Shown here piece after piece: positions 39,036-54,000 of a DNA stretch of 64,000 bases; the first letter of the stretch is position 1; every line of letters starts with the position of its first letter. The translations under genes and the position numbers were made by a program. Source of the DNA: Megalonaias nervosa (taxonomy: Eukaryota; Mollusca; Bivalvia; Unionida; Unionidae); NCBI GenBank assembly GCA_016617855.1, contig JAECUM010009375.1, positions 1 to 64,000 of the forward strand. Reading direction: 5' to 3'. The notes under the pieces were generated by a model. The model saw nothing but the letters and a program-made list of their open reading frames with translations, searched no databases and was not told the origin of the DNA.

Positions 39036-42000
39036 AAAAATAACATGGCATTTAAAGTGTTGGCATAAAGGAATTTGATATACCAATACTATTGGTATAT
39101 CAAATTGTGATCCGCCCATGTGCAATATTACGCATATATAAATATTCTAGCGACCGTCTGCAGTTGATTCTAGAACAATGATGAATTTCCACACATTAAT
39201 CATAGTGACGTATAAAAATAACGATTAAAAGTATTAATAATTTTCGTTTTCTAAATGAATTTAATATGGTACATTTTCATCACAATCCTTTCTGCTTTCT
39301 GTTCCCCCTCCCCTCTCATGCAAAACAGACAAACTATGCAGAAATGTAGAGTGAGAGAGAAAAGGAATTTGGGCTGGATTAAAACCTTGAAATAGAAATT
39401 ACACCAAGTAACCTACAAGAACATGGTTCATCATAACAATACATGTGTACTTTCCTTGGGATTTATCTACAGTGTTTATTAATGATACAAAGTTGCAAAC
39501 TATGCCAACATTATACAGTAAATTCCTCAGTTACGTGGTACACATACTGTGGTGTATTTAATGTTTTATTGTTGTTTCTTTAACATACTATAATGTTCTA
39601 AAAATCGATTATTATTAATTAAATATGAAAATGTCCATAGGCCTCTCTCTCTCTGTCTCTCTCTCTCTATCTCTCTCTCTCTCTCTCTGGACCACTGTAG
39701 CAAGATACAGGCTATAATCTATGAAATAACGAACATAGAGGATTTTCGTTTGTGTCATCCCACGATATCTCTCGACTTATGAATGATGGTAAAAGTTAAG
39801 TCACACCGACCAAAGGAAAAGAAAGAAAGAGAGAATTTTAAAGTCAAACCAACCAGAGAGAGAGAGAGAGAGTTAGAGAGTTTTAAAGTCAAACCGACCA
39901 GAGAGAGAGAAAGAGTTTTTTGGTCAGTGGTACTATTACTAAAGCAGAATAATGACTTAAATCAACTTTAAATAGATTAAAATATTTTAATTACTTCTTG
40001 TTGGTTCATCATTTCACTTAGTTTCTTTTCCACTTTAATTTCCATGAGCCAGTAGGTGAATGGCTTAGCGTTCATGTGAATGGCATAGCTAACCTTGTGT
40101 TTGTAGTGATCTACTTTTATTATTAAAACCATCTTCCATGTTTAAATCATAAGTGTGTATTATATTGATTCAATCAATGTGAAGAGAAATAAACACTAAA
40201 ATAAGAAAACAATCAACTTTTCAATATGCAAAAGTGATTGTGAATAGCCACAAAAGGCATAGAACTACATTTTGTAGCAAACACTCGGGGATGTGAGGAG
40301 TTCATTCACTCTATCAATACACAGCTGCCTGCAGTAAATCTTAACTCCGTTCAAAGGGCGAATATATGTATTTGTATGTGATATAAATAAAATATATGTA
40401 CAGTATGTACGCTGTATCAATGATATACCACTCGTTGTATAAATTTTTCATTAAAAGAAACTCAGCAAGCCTCGTTTCCTTTTAATGAAAAATTTATACA
40501 TCTCGTGGTATATCATTGATACAGAATACATGATGAACCTCAGTCTCCTCATAAGCACCTGCAGATGGCAGTAAAGATGAATCCAAGTTGGGAAATGTTT
40601 ATAATGACTAGACAACAATGCACTATTTCAGAACTTTTGGAGACTCAGACAATGAGGATGAATTTTGGGGTTTTTTACCAGACAACATTAGAGAGTGACA
40701 TTTATTTACGTGTTATCCTTACTTTCATTGTCTATTTGCAAGATCATTCTGGGCTATTTCTAGATTGGTACATGACCTATAATCAAATTCATGTATTTAT
40801 TATATAAATGGAATTAAACTGTCAAGCATTATAGATTTATGAAGACAGACAAAATGTAACTTGTCAATTTATTTATGACATATTCAACTCAACAGAAACT
40901 GTGTTATTTTAGTTTTATCTTTGTTTCTCCCATCTATCAATCCATCCAGTTTAACATGTTTTTTTTATTTTTCTGAGGAGCTACTCTGACTCAGTAACAG
41001 CAAAATTCACCCGCTACAGATGGATATGACTTGCAAAACAAAGGGTCAACGAGATATTCACTTAAGGGTCAAAGAGATATTCACTTTTTGCAGCCCTAAA
41101 AAAGGGGGAGGGTCCACTCACAGTTGAGAGGTCTTATTATCAAGTCTATAAGGTACTTGTGATCAAACAAAACAAAATTGCTTTTAAGTTTAATATTTAT
41201 TAGATGCCTACTGTTTAAATCAGACACAATAATAATTTAGACATTAATGTGTGTGTGTGTGTGCATGTGTGCATGTGTGTGTGTGTGTGTGTGCATGTGT
41301 GTATTGGGTTCAAGTCTCTGACTCCGCCTATTTTTGTATGTGAGAAAACTTTCCAGTAGCTTCACCTGGGTTGGTGGTTCTCCCCAGGATTCCTAGATTC
41401 GTCCTCCACTAATTATATTGGCCACCATGTATAGCCTATCATGTGCTTAAAAATGGCATTAAGCCCACAAAAACAACAATTACAACAATAATACAGTAGC
41501 AGTAGAGAAGAGTCAATACATTTGTACCAAGCTTTCATGCTCATGAAATGTTGCATGCTAATTAAATTTAGATCAATTACTAATCGTCCTTGTTCTCATG
41601 GTATTAAAACAAATATACAAATGAATGATGCCTTACCAGCTGCAAGGTGGCTTTGAATATCTTCATATTTTATTGTGACTAAGCTTTTGGCTTTACCATG
41701 AAACCACCCAAAACAATAATGCACTCACAGTGTGCTCAAAGTGATACATAAGAAGCACATAAACGTTATGACATTAATTATGTATCAAGAACTAAAATTA
41801 CAATTTACTTTAATAAAAGGAATGGACCTAGGTAAAACCAGACATGTCTGTAAAGGATATACATGGGGGAGGGGTAACTAATATCCACAAAAATTAAAAC
41901 CACCACAGAAAATATTATTATTGACTGGGTATAAGAGTAAACAGTGTGACCCCACAACAATTTATCAAACAAATTCTCTTTTTCATTCCCAAATTGATAA

Positions 42001-45000
42001 ATTTTATTCCCAAAGATGCTTCTAATTTTTAAAAGATTCATTTTTCACATAGTAAGAGTATATTCAATTTCAGAATCATGCAATAAAATAATTAAATATT
42101 TAATTAAATGATGGCCTGAATTGAAGATTTAAATGTGTTTTCACAACAAAGTCCATCAAGATATTTTCAGCATTCATGATAAACTTATTAGGTTCAAGAT
42201 TTATTGGTAGAAAATACCTTGAGTAAAAAACAAAATGTTTATTTTCTTACCATATTTGGAGTCAATGTCATCTGGCCTAATTTTATGCGCTGGTACAGTG
42301 TATATTCTGTAAATAATCACAGAAACAGACCATTTAATGAAAACTTCAAGGAAGAAGAATTTCTCTGCTTTATAGTTCTAAATCACAAATCTTCACAAAC
42401 TGCATATAAATCTAATGAAAGCAAAGATACTCATTTTACTACCAAAAATTAACAAAAATAACTATAACTGCCTTTAATTCAAGTTATCAGTTTTTGTCAA
42501 ATTTTTGTACTACTGAGAAAGAATACAAGATATTAATAAAATGTGCTGTGATTCAGAATGAATACAACTAATCTTGTGAAGTGATTTGGATTTTATTCAG
42601 GCAGGGGCGGGTTCAACCTCCATTTAATTTCAAATTACACAAAAAATATCATTGTCATTTATATCCATTACAGTTCACAAAGCATTTACCTGGTTATTTC
42701 ATTTTTTTCTTCATAAATCATACAGTCAATCACAAATAAATTAATCAAAACTTTACAATATTATGTTCTCGCCATCATGATTATTGGGACATTTAAAATA
42801 TTGTGTTTAAAAATTTCTTCAAAGATTGTTTAACTGAGATTTAAATGAGAAAAGGCAATATTATGGTGGACGCTGGAAAAAAGAGTATATAAGTTGATAT
42901 ACCAGTTATTTCATGTGACCTGCTAAGTTATATGAATTTTCTTTTATTCTGAAGAAGGTAAGCCTAGGCACATTAAAATGTTGATGTAGATACACTACAA
43001 CATATTTTTCTTTAAGTACATGCCTCATAATTTAAGTAAACTTTGATGTTGCAAAGTACTGATTTTTTAAGCATATATTTAAAGTACTATTTGAATATAT
43101 ATTCCCAATCATCATAAATATTGTCAGTTGGATGTATTTTAAATTATTAGTATGAAATCACCTTCTAAAGAATTGGTAATTACCACAGACACTATAGGAC
43201 TCACAATATTACTAAATATACAGAAAAATGGGAACCAGTCTAGAAATGGTTGAAAATAAAATAGAGTATATATGGGTATGGCTGACCATGACAAGTTGAT
43301 AATGAAAGTAAAACCTTAGTAATAAGAATCTGACAGCTTATCTTATTTAAAGTGAAAACAATAGAGACAATGTTTTAGTGATGAAATTTCAGTTCTTCTA
43401 CAGATCTAACTTTGGAACACTCATTACCAAAAACTAACACCTGAATATTCAGGTGTGGAATTAAAATCATGTTTCAAAGAATAAAAATGCTGTGGCTCAG
43501 ATGGTTCTCTTGACAAAAGAAGCTTGCTTCAAGGATGGGTTTATTACTGACAAAAATAGGTTTTAAGTTAAGCATTTAGGAATTAAAAGTTATTAAATTG
43601 TAACCATCATGGCATTTTTATAGGTTTCCTATAAAAGCTGAATTAGTACCATGAGTCCTAAGGAGTAAATCACACTTTAAAATGATAAAGTAACTGAATA
43701 GAATTACATCCTACTGGTAACTACAATACATTGTTCAAAGTGGAACTAACTCAGTGGGATTTCCTTTCAGACATTTCTGCAGCAGTCCATTCAAATGAAG
43801 ACCAACAGACACAAAAGCTAACTCACTGTCTGCCTGGAATTAAAATGAAATATAATCAATACAGTCAAGTATCTAATTCTGTGCCTGTTAAAAATGGCAG
43901 ATTAACTTCTGGTTAGAAATACAGCTCAAATTTTGAATGGCCTGTGGTACAATGCTTCCATCATGGCAACATGTAATTGTGAAAGTTAAAAAACATAAAA
44001 ACTATTGTGATGTACTACCTAAAGCCATGACTTTGTACATGCAAGGGATTAAAAACTCACTCAATTCTCATATTGCATCATATTCACTATACCTTCTGTG
44101 TGAAATTACCTGAGTAAATGCAGGATGGCGCTTCTTACACAAGACACAAAGCACTGACACAACAGGTGTATTTGGCCAGTCTTTAACCAAACTTTAAAAC
44201 TATACAAAACAAATTCTACATGTCAGACCTTTTTCAAATTTCCAACTAATGAACAAGACCTGATATTGATTTACATGATATCAATCATGTTCAATAATAT
44301 TTATCAACAAAATTAACTCAAGTTTAAAAAGATATTTTATCTAACCAAAGACCAGCTTTCAAGATTTGAATCAATCATATGTTTTACCAAGTTTAACCAG
44401 AACTTAAAACATTTGTTATGAAGAAACTGCAGGGATGATCCCTTGAAAACTTTCAAATACGGGACAAACATGTGTGATTATTTAAATTAGAACAATGCTG
44501 CATAAATAAAGCCTTTAGTGAAGAATAATGAAACATTCCCAGCCAGATCAAGGCTTAGGAGTTTACAAGTACACAAATTAATAGCTTTTACATCTCTAAA
44601 TGAAGTAAATTGGTGCTTTCATCTGTAGTGATAAGAGGTTTCAATGTTCTCAAGTTTTGTCCTCAAAATTTTGTTAAGTACTGAGAAATGGTTTCACAAC
44701 CCTCTGCACTTTTCATCTACTCCTTTGTCTTCACTCCCTAAATCTGTGAGATTAGCTCCATATATGTTATCTCGATAAGACATTGTGATATCAATCAGGA
44801 GTTTCCAATCCCTCACATGTAAAAGATAAATCCCATGAGATTAGTTCTGTATATGTTATCTCCCACTGGCATTGTGATATCAATCAGGAGTTTCAAATCC
44901 TTCACATGTATCAGAAAGATCCTGTAAGATTAGTTCTAAATATGTTATCTCACTCGAGCATTGTGATATCAATCAGGAGTTTCAAATCCCTCACGTGTAC

Positions 45001-48000
45001 AAGTCCATGATAATGCCTAGCAAATACACACCAAAAGCTGTTTTTTGTGATGGCTAGTTCGTCTTTACAAAGAGATCAATAAATATTTATCACACAGGAT
45101 AGGATCTGCAGGTATTTGTACGAGGGCTTGACTTCCCTTGATGCAAACACAATGCCACATTTTTCACAATATCTGATCTCAAAACATCTCCCCTTGTTTT
45201 TTCATCCATCCAAAAGATCAATGTCCGGCTCTGTTTTGTAGGTCTGCTTGATCATGTGCACCCTATTTTCTAGATACTATATTAAGCTTATCACACTGAC
45301 ACCCTATTCTCTAAATGCTATATTAGGCTTATCTCATTCACACCCTATTCTCTAAATGCTATATTAGGCTTATCACAGACACACCCTATTCTCTAAATGC
45401 TATATTAGGCTTATCTCATTCACACCCTATTCTCTAAATACTAAATTAAGTTTATCACACTGATGCCCTATTCTCTAAATGCTGTATATAATTAGCTTAT
45501 CACATGGACACCCTATTCTCTAAAGACTATAATTAGCTTATAATAAAGACACCTGATTGTCTAAATGGGTTTTTGTTTTGTCACATAAGGCTTTATTAAA
45601 AGCCTTCTTGCCCATTCCCCTGGCCTTTACTTGTCTCTTACCACATGTGCACCACCACATCTCAAAAACATCCTGTAATCAGTCCATGTTCTAGTTCCAC
45701 ACTTCCAGCATGAGTACACTCTACATTCTGTAATCTGTCAATGGTCCAGTACCATGCTTCCAGCATTGGTAGACTCTACATCCTGTAATCTGTCAATGTT
45801 CCAGTACCACACTTCCAGAATGGGTACATTCTGCATCCTGTAGTCTGTCAGTATTCCAGTCTCATGCTTACAGCATGGGTAGACTCCACATCCTGTAATC
45901 TGTCTATGGTTCAGTACCACACTTCCAGCATTGGTAGACTCTACATCCTGTAATCTGTCTATGGTTCAGTACCACACTTCCAGAATGGGTACATTCTGCA
46001 TCCTGTAGTCTGTCAGTATTCCAGTCTCATGCTTACAGCATGGGTAGACTCCACATCCTGTAATCTGCCCATGTTCCAGTACCACACTTCCAGTAAGGGT
46101 AGACTCTACATCCTGTAATCTGTCTATGGTTCAGAACCACACTACCAGCATAGGTAGGCTCTACACCCTGATTTACAATGTTCCATATGTATGCTGCAAT
46201 ATGCATTCACACAGTTTTTCTCACATACCTCTTACTCCCTAGTTTAAGCTATATGCATTTGATTTTGCCATGAAACACCATGTCTGATAGGCATACTGAA
46301 AATTATCCCATTTCATTAAATTTAAAGTGCAAATTTTCAGCCAACCTCATAGCACATTTGAGCTGAATGCATTTTTCCGGGGGGGTTTTACCACTGCTAC
46401 CTCTATTTTTGGCAACCTTACCTGCTCTATGCTCTTTAAATCCTGGGCAACACAGAACCTTCCATGAACAACCTGAAAAAAACTTGGATCTTGCAACAGA
46501 GAAATATAGAGGATTGGAACCGCAGAAACTTTTGACTACACCATGCTCCTTCATGATACCCAGGTACAAAATTAAATCACAGGTCTGGGGAAAACATACA
46601 GATCCAGGATGTAAACTACATGTAGCTGGGATTAAAATTGAAAAGATTTCTATCACAATATAAATTTCTGAAACAATGAAACATAAATCTATAAATGAAT
46701 CGAAGTCTGTAATTTAATAATGTTCCAATAAATACACAATCACAAAACCTTCCAGACAGCAACCAGCAGACCCTGAGGAAGTGAATACAAATCCACCATG
46801 TCATCTGCACCAATTGGGGCTGCTGACCTCTTGTAATCCTCCCACTTCAGATCAAAGGACGTCAACAAGGACCTCTGATATGGGCTAACAAAAAACGAAA
46901 AGGAAAAGGAAAATAACTCAAATACAACAGGTAATATTACCAAATCTGCATTTTATGCTTCATTGGTATTTCATCTGTATTCATCCTACATTTCATTTCC
47001 ATTCCAATGATTTTTTTTATTATTTCAGCAATGATCTTGTCATTTTTGTTTATGCTCTCCTGACAAATAGCTCCTAGTTTTGCATTTACTGTTTCATCAA
47101 TATTCTTTAACCAGTGATCAATCAAACCAATGAGTGCAGCTGTCTCACAAGAATGATGGGATGTCTCACAAGAAGGATTGGATGTGAGCCTGACTGACAT
47201 TATTTTTGATAAAAATCATAAAATTAATTGAAAACATGTCTTTCTTGAATTCAGTTGACAACAGGCAGAACACATACAGAGATATGTTTACAGACACTCG
47301 ATTTGTCCCTGGACTTAAAAAGGAGGGTAACTCTAGCTTGTCTACATATGTACTTATGCCTATGGACATATTAAATATTTATGTCAGTTTTTCAACAATG
47401 TAATCTATTGACAGCTTTAAGAATTTCACTGACAGGACATGAAAACCAGGATCCTTTGAATTAGATATATTTACAGTTTCATTTCTAACAAAACCCTCAT
47501 TAATGTTTGGTATCTGAAAGAAAGTTTCATTTGACATATGTTCAATGTCCAGTGTAGGTGAATCAAGGTCTTTACCAATATATAAGCCAATACTACAGAG
47601 GAAATCACTGAAAACATTTAATGTCTATTTCTGTGTAACTGATGAGTGTTTAAAAAAAAAAGTTTTAACACTTAATTGACTTGAATGAGAATGTTTAAAC
47701 CATCTTTGGTAAAGATTACTGAGCAATTTGTGATTTGTTTGTAGTCAGAAATGTTGTCCTGGTTGGAAATAAAATCCAAACCCCACCACCTCCCAAAGGC
47801 TAAATGGTTGGTCCTTGAGGACACTTGCATCACCTTCCAATATTGCACTCAACTGTCAAGAGTGGCAAAGTTAGGATCTACATAAGATGGTAGTCAGTAC
47901 AATGGATTTTGAAGACAAAAGCTTCATGTACTTTTTATTTGATATCTATGTCTGAGTGTATTGTGTGAGTGTATGTCTGTGGGTTTGAGATGATATATGA

Positions 48001-51000
48001 CAATAACAAGTCTACCAACAACTTGTTTTGTTTAAAAGTGTATTAAATGCTTAAAGGGAAACAGATGTAAAAATTTAAGTTTTTTAGTTCAAATTTGAAT
48101 TATAGTCATTAGTCATTATCTACAGCTAGGGTCTTAAACATGTGACCTGCAGGCCACATGCAGCCCATGGAGTTCTTTTCTGCAACCCACAATGACACTT
48201 CAAATTTGTAAAATAATAATGCAAAATTGTTTCCTTCACAGCCAGCAAGTTTTGAAAACTCATGTTTCCAGCATTTTAAATCGCTACCTTTCATATGAGC
48301 TGCTTGTGTTGTATGAAAAGGTTTCAGTGATGTGGCTCTTGGGCTGATGTACTAGTCCTCATCTTGCCCTTGTGGTGATTTAAGTCTGAGACCCCTGATC
48401 TAGAGGTTTCGATGAGATTTGTTTTTAATCTCAAGTGAATGACATCACTTCTTGGATCACAAGCAGTGACCCCTCTTGACACCACAAAACACACGTTTTG
48501 AGTCTCAAAAGAAAAAAAAAAAATACTATCTGAAAGGTTGGCTGGCAAGTTCTAAATTAAAACAAGCTACTGAACCATACTTTGATTCATTTTTGCCTTG
48601 ATCATCCAAGTTCACATAAGACTTCACAAGCATACATGACATCTCAGGTTTTAGAAGAAAGCTCTGCCCATTCATTAACATAGAGTTTTTAAGAGTGCAT
48701 ATTTTCTCCTTGATAAAAATCAAGGTGATTGACATGGGATTTGTATGCATGTTGATAAAAAATTTATGAAATGGAAACTTTTATGATAAATTATTCTTCT
48801 CCATGAATACTTACCTGATTAGGTGTTTCCACTACCTTCTGAATCCAAATCTCTTGGAAAGATGAAACAATTCTGCCCCATCTATATACAACATAGACTA
48901 TATAAATAGCTTCTATAGGAAGTACTTCTCCAAGATACTATTATAATTACCTCCCCTTATCATGACTAGGTGGCTGCTCATATGATGGATAGGCATCAAT
49001 TAAACTTGAGCAATGCATCAACCAGGAAGCTTGCATTTGTAGGTCAGTATGGGAGGGTTTGATTTTAATGTGATTGAGTAAGTATTGATGGAGAAAATAA
49101 TTTATTGTAAAATGTAGCTTTTGGGAGGAGTTAAAACTAGCTTTAATTACTTACCTGCTACATATAAATGTAAGTCTGACTTTACCATATCACATTAATG
49201 TCAAGAGAATAGACAAGAGGAGGCGGAAATCCATGAGCATCCAACCTTTGCCTTGACCACCCTCTGGAGGTATGAGTATGGAATGGATCTTCATGTAAAG
49301 GATAGAAGCACTCTCCTAGCAAGAGGAAGCACAACCGAGGGATGATAGAAACATGTGATTATCATGAAGCCTTAAAAAATAACAAGGAAAGCATATGCCA
49401 TTTCCTTAACATGATGAGGTTGTAATAGCTTTAACAAGGTCTGGTGGATGTCTGGGCAACATTAACCTGATTCAACTTTCTACAAAGCTCAATCACAAAG
49501 ATAAAAGCTTGAGAAAGTCAAGTCAACTGGGTGTGTGGCAACCTCAATAACATCTTGAACCATACAGTTGCATTCAAATGTGAGACTCACAGAGACAAAC
49601 CTAATCTAATGTGCTGATAGCTTCATGATACATTTCTGATCCTGCAAAATGTAATATGCTCAGGTCATAATCTGGGGGGTTATGACTTGCATTTCCACTT
49701 TCACTGACAGGAAAAGTCATTGTCATCCTGGCAAAGCTTTTATTGCATTTCAGGTAGCACTTGAAAGTGCAAACTGAGTCTGGATTGTCACCTCCCTAAA
49801 TAGGATCTTATAACAAAAGGGAGTAATTAATTGCTTTTTGAATACCCAACAGAGGGCAACTAGTTCTTGTCCACAAATCTGGTTGTGCCATCAGAACCAC
49901 AAACTAGCTGAGTGGAACTGAACATAATTCAGGTCAAATAAAAAAACATTTCATTCACCCACCATGAAAATTGAAGACAAGGTCATCAGGAAGTATGTCT
50001 TGTATAATAGCAACTTCAGTAATGTTTATCAAAGGCCAAACTTGCAGCCACATAAAACAGTATAAGAGACTGTCCAGTTCATATCAAAGTTAATCAACAA
50101 GCTAGAGAAATGTTTGTCATGGTCTATCTCCACTCTCCCATGATATTTGAAAATGTCAGGAATCATGGAGGGGTAGTCTTTAATAATAACTGACAGTTAG
50201 TTTCTTCTCCTTGAAGAGCCAAAGAAACTGTCCAGTTGCAGAATTGAAGCTCACAACAGAACAATGTTCTTGTCACTGCACCAGCATGTAAAGAAATGCC
50301 ATTTTCCTTCATATGCTTTCAAAGTGGAGGGCCTTTAAGAATGAGATCACCTCCACAACTAAAGAAATTAACACCCTTCTATGCAAGAATTTGCTGATAA
50401 AAATCAGGTTTGAAGGTAAAGTCGTTCAAGATAAAGTTGTTGTTGTTGTTGTGGGGCTTAACGCCATTTTTCAGCACACAATAGGCTATACATGGCAGCC
50501 AGTATTAATGGTGGAGGAAGAAACCGGGAAATCCATGGAAAGAACCACCGACCCACGAGAAGCTACTGGCAAGCTTTCTCACATATCCACATTCGCCGAA
50601 TCTTAGACTTGAACCCACGCAGACAGAGGTGAGATGGCAGTGATCCGTAACGGAGAGTGCTTTAGACCACTCGGCCACTCGGGGCCCCCCAAGATAAAGT
50701 TAAAGACCTGCAATCTCAAGTGTATGAGCTGGCTATCTAGATATTCCTAGGAATGTCTACTGCAACAAGAAGAACAATACTTTTTATATATATTATCCAA
50801 TAAGTGGCCAGGGTGCTCATTATAAATCAATAGTATACATATACTCCCTAGAATCATGCTATTTACGTGACTACCATTCAAACTAAGTGCACTGCGTACT
50901 GGACTTAAATAGTTGTTTACTTAATCTGGTTAATCTGCCTTGATTTATGAATGAGAATTCTATATGTATGTGTACTTTATGATAGTACCAGCCAGCCACG

Positions 51001-54000
51001 GAATTAAAGAATTAAAATATAAACATCATAAACCCAAATGATTTAAATAAAACTATATTATAAATTTAATAAATGATACAAATATCCATAAAACAATGCA
51101 GTTGATTGCAAGGTTTCTCTATAGATATCTGAATACTAATTCAGCCAATGAGCTGTTATCATATCCTACTGCAGTCCCTCATAAAATCATTAATATTTTT
51201 CTCTAATTTTGCCTGAAGACTTGTTAACCTGTTACTTGTATTCAGCAGAAAGCAATAATAAAATCTATATTGAAGAAAAAAAAATGATTTAAAAACAAGT
51301 TCATCCTCTTGTCTTTTTGCACAGGATGAAAATGCAAACTTGTATTTATTGGCCAGTTCAGGAAAGGTCACTTGCACTAAAAATTATTTATGTAAATCAA
51401 ATTTATTTCCAGAAAATGTAACATAATAATTGCCAGTTTTTGGATATAATTGTCCAGGTTAGTGCTTAAAATGAGCAAGACAGTCTTAGAGCATCTGAAC
51501 TTCAAATTAATGCACTGGATATCAAAAAAGTAATGAAACAAAAGACAGAAAAATGACGGAAATATATAACAAACTTAATTAATTTTGTGTTACCTCTACA
51601 TTCTGCATTATAGTCTGGTACATGAGCATCATTTGTCAAAATACTTTATGCCAGGATATTTTCTATCAAAGTTGATCAAATTCTGTACAGCATTTTTTTT
51701 TTAGTAACCGGTGGCCATAAATTGTTGACGAGCACTATCATATGTGCAAACTTGAAAGCTCATTGTGCATGAATGCTTTCTGCCAAATTTGTACAAATTT
51801 GATTGAGCATTTATGAGAGGTTATTTAAAAGGTGCAGTAAAATGCCAACAAAAGGCCCAAGTGAGCCAGAGATCAATCACCTGGTGGATATATGCTTAAT
51901 ATCCAAATACAAGAGCAGTTGACAAAAAAGTCTGGATCAGTAGGGAACTTTATGTACAAATTTATCAAATTAGTGCTGATTGCATGTTTTATTAAAGCAA
52001 ACGTTTCAAGGTTTCTCCAGGTTTTATACTTGCATCCATATCTGATCACACATAAGCATTATTTCTTAAATATATAAGACCCCTATTCCAAAATGTTTTC
52101 TGTCAGAGTCAGTTAAATTCTGTTAAGCAGTTGTTTGAGATAACATTTTCATATCTTTTTAGCAATGGTCACCATAATTGATAGTGGATCTGTAACTATA
52201 AATATGAAAGGCCTTTAAGCTAGGATACTATTATCCAATTAAGTCATATGGCTTATTAGGAAAAGTTATTTCTGTTTTGTTATATTCTACTAGTGGCAGC
52301 ATAACTGAGACTGATTGGCATCATCTTCACAGCTAAATATGCCTTCCTTCCAATATGCTCTTAAATCTGATCAAATTCTGTTCAGTGATTTTTGACAATT
52401 CATTCAAAAGATATTCAATTTCAAAGAAGTCACTTAAATTTGTTATGTTTTTACTATTGCTGGGCACATCTAATTGTGGATCTGCATCACTGAAACAAAA
52501 GTGAAAGACAGATTGGTATTACTGAATAAATTTTAAAGACCTTCATGCCAGGATGCTTTCTGTCAAATTCTGTTGACAGTTTTTTTTCAAGTTGTGTCAA
52601 CATTTTTCTTTTTTTAATAGCATGACCAAATGTTATGGTATTTCAGCATCATTTTTAAAGACCTCTATCCCAGTATGCTTTCAAATCTGATCAATTCTGT
52701 TAAGTGTTGCTTTTTTTAAGGAAGTTGTATAAATAGTGTGTGCATGTGATTTGGATTTTTAATGTAGCTTTAACAATATTTCAGTCATATCACAACGATG
52801 TCTGCAGCATGGCAGTTTATAGTGATGTCTAGCACTGTGGTATCATGCCAAAAACATGTGGCATCATGTCCCACCCAGTCACAGTGACAGCAGGCCAACC
52901 AGTCCTAGCACTAACCTCTTGATACTGAGTGCCAAACGAGGTATCTGCTAGTACCATTTTTACAAATCTTTGGTATGACTTGGCTGGGGTTCAAAACTGC
53001 AACCTCTTTTATCCAAAGCATATGCTCTAACCAATAAGGCCACATCTTTTTATTCCTAGTAATGGTGACCACATCAGAGAGCAGAGCAGCATCACTGGAA
53101 CAAGTTTTAAACATCTTCAGTCCAGGATGTTTTGTGTCATATTTGGCAAAATTCTGTTAAATGGTGTTTGAGAAGAAGTTGTGAGTAGCATTTGTACTTG
53201 GACAACACACATGATGCATGACAGGTTAAGGGTCATACCATAAGCTCACTTGACCTTAAAGCCAGGTGAGCTAAAACCATAACAATCTTTAACTAAATCA
53301 ATAACAGTGAAAACAAAATTACTGATGAAAAACAAAAAAAAAATGTTACTGATGCATGAAGCACAGATAATTCAATAACAAAATACTGATTTCAGTCTGC
53401 AGACAGATGGTTGATATTTCCAGAGAATCCGAAAGTATTTTGGGAGGTATACAAATATGATATTGCATGTACTAAAAAAAGCTTCAACTGAAGAACACAA
53501 AGTTTAGAGGTAGCCACCTAGTGGTGACATGGGGAAGTAATTATAATAGCATCTTACAAGAGTCACTTTCCATATATAATATTTTTATAGTTTTTATTAT
53601 ACAATGTCTGTGAAACACAAATGTGTCATCTTTCAGAAGGACTGGATTTGGGAGATAATGAAGTTAATTCTTAACATTAATTAGATGTAGTAATGTATTC
53701 ATTTGAGAAATTGGATGAGAAATGTTGAAGTTATACAAACATGAAATTGTATATGCAAAGTAGTACAATCAACAGTGATGTCCCACTGGGTGCCCCAAAT
53801 GAAACCTCATATGGAGAAAATTTTGTAGGTAAACATGAAAATGGGTAATTAGACTGTTCAGTGGCTGCTGTAATTTGTCCAGCATTAGTTGACTGATAGC
53901 CACACTTAGCTGAGAGGTCAAATGACCTTTTATGATTTACAAATTAAAATGAAACAAAACTTGCCAAAAAAATTCTTACCTATTAGAATATGGCCTACCA

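Noticed and set aside
41640..41700. Possible FBXO15-like exon ending at GTAAGG (41633)
   Set aside because: The phase would fit, but the acceptor region is poor and the reading does not resemble the family; the 42251-42306 exon is better.
44105..44180. Splice-bounded open segment (WPNTPVVSVLCVLCKKRHPA)
   Set aside because: Its phases do not join exon g to exon h and the acceptor lacks a pyrimidine tract.
46303..46656. 117-codon minus-strand frame as a gene
   Set aside because: It has no family features. Only the 51-bp splice-bounded part in a different frame (46422-46472) fits the host gene.
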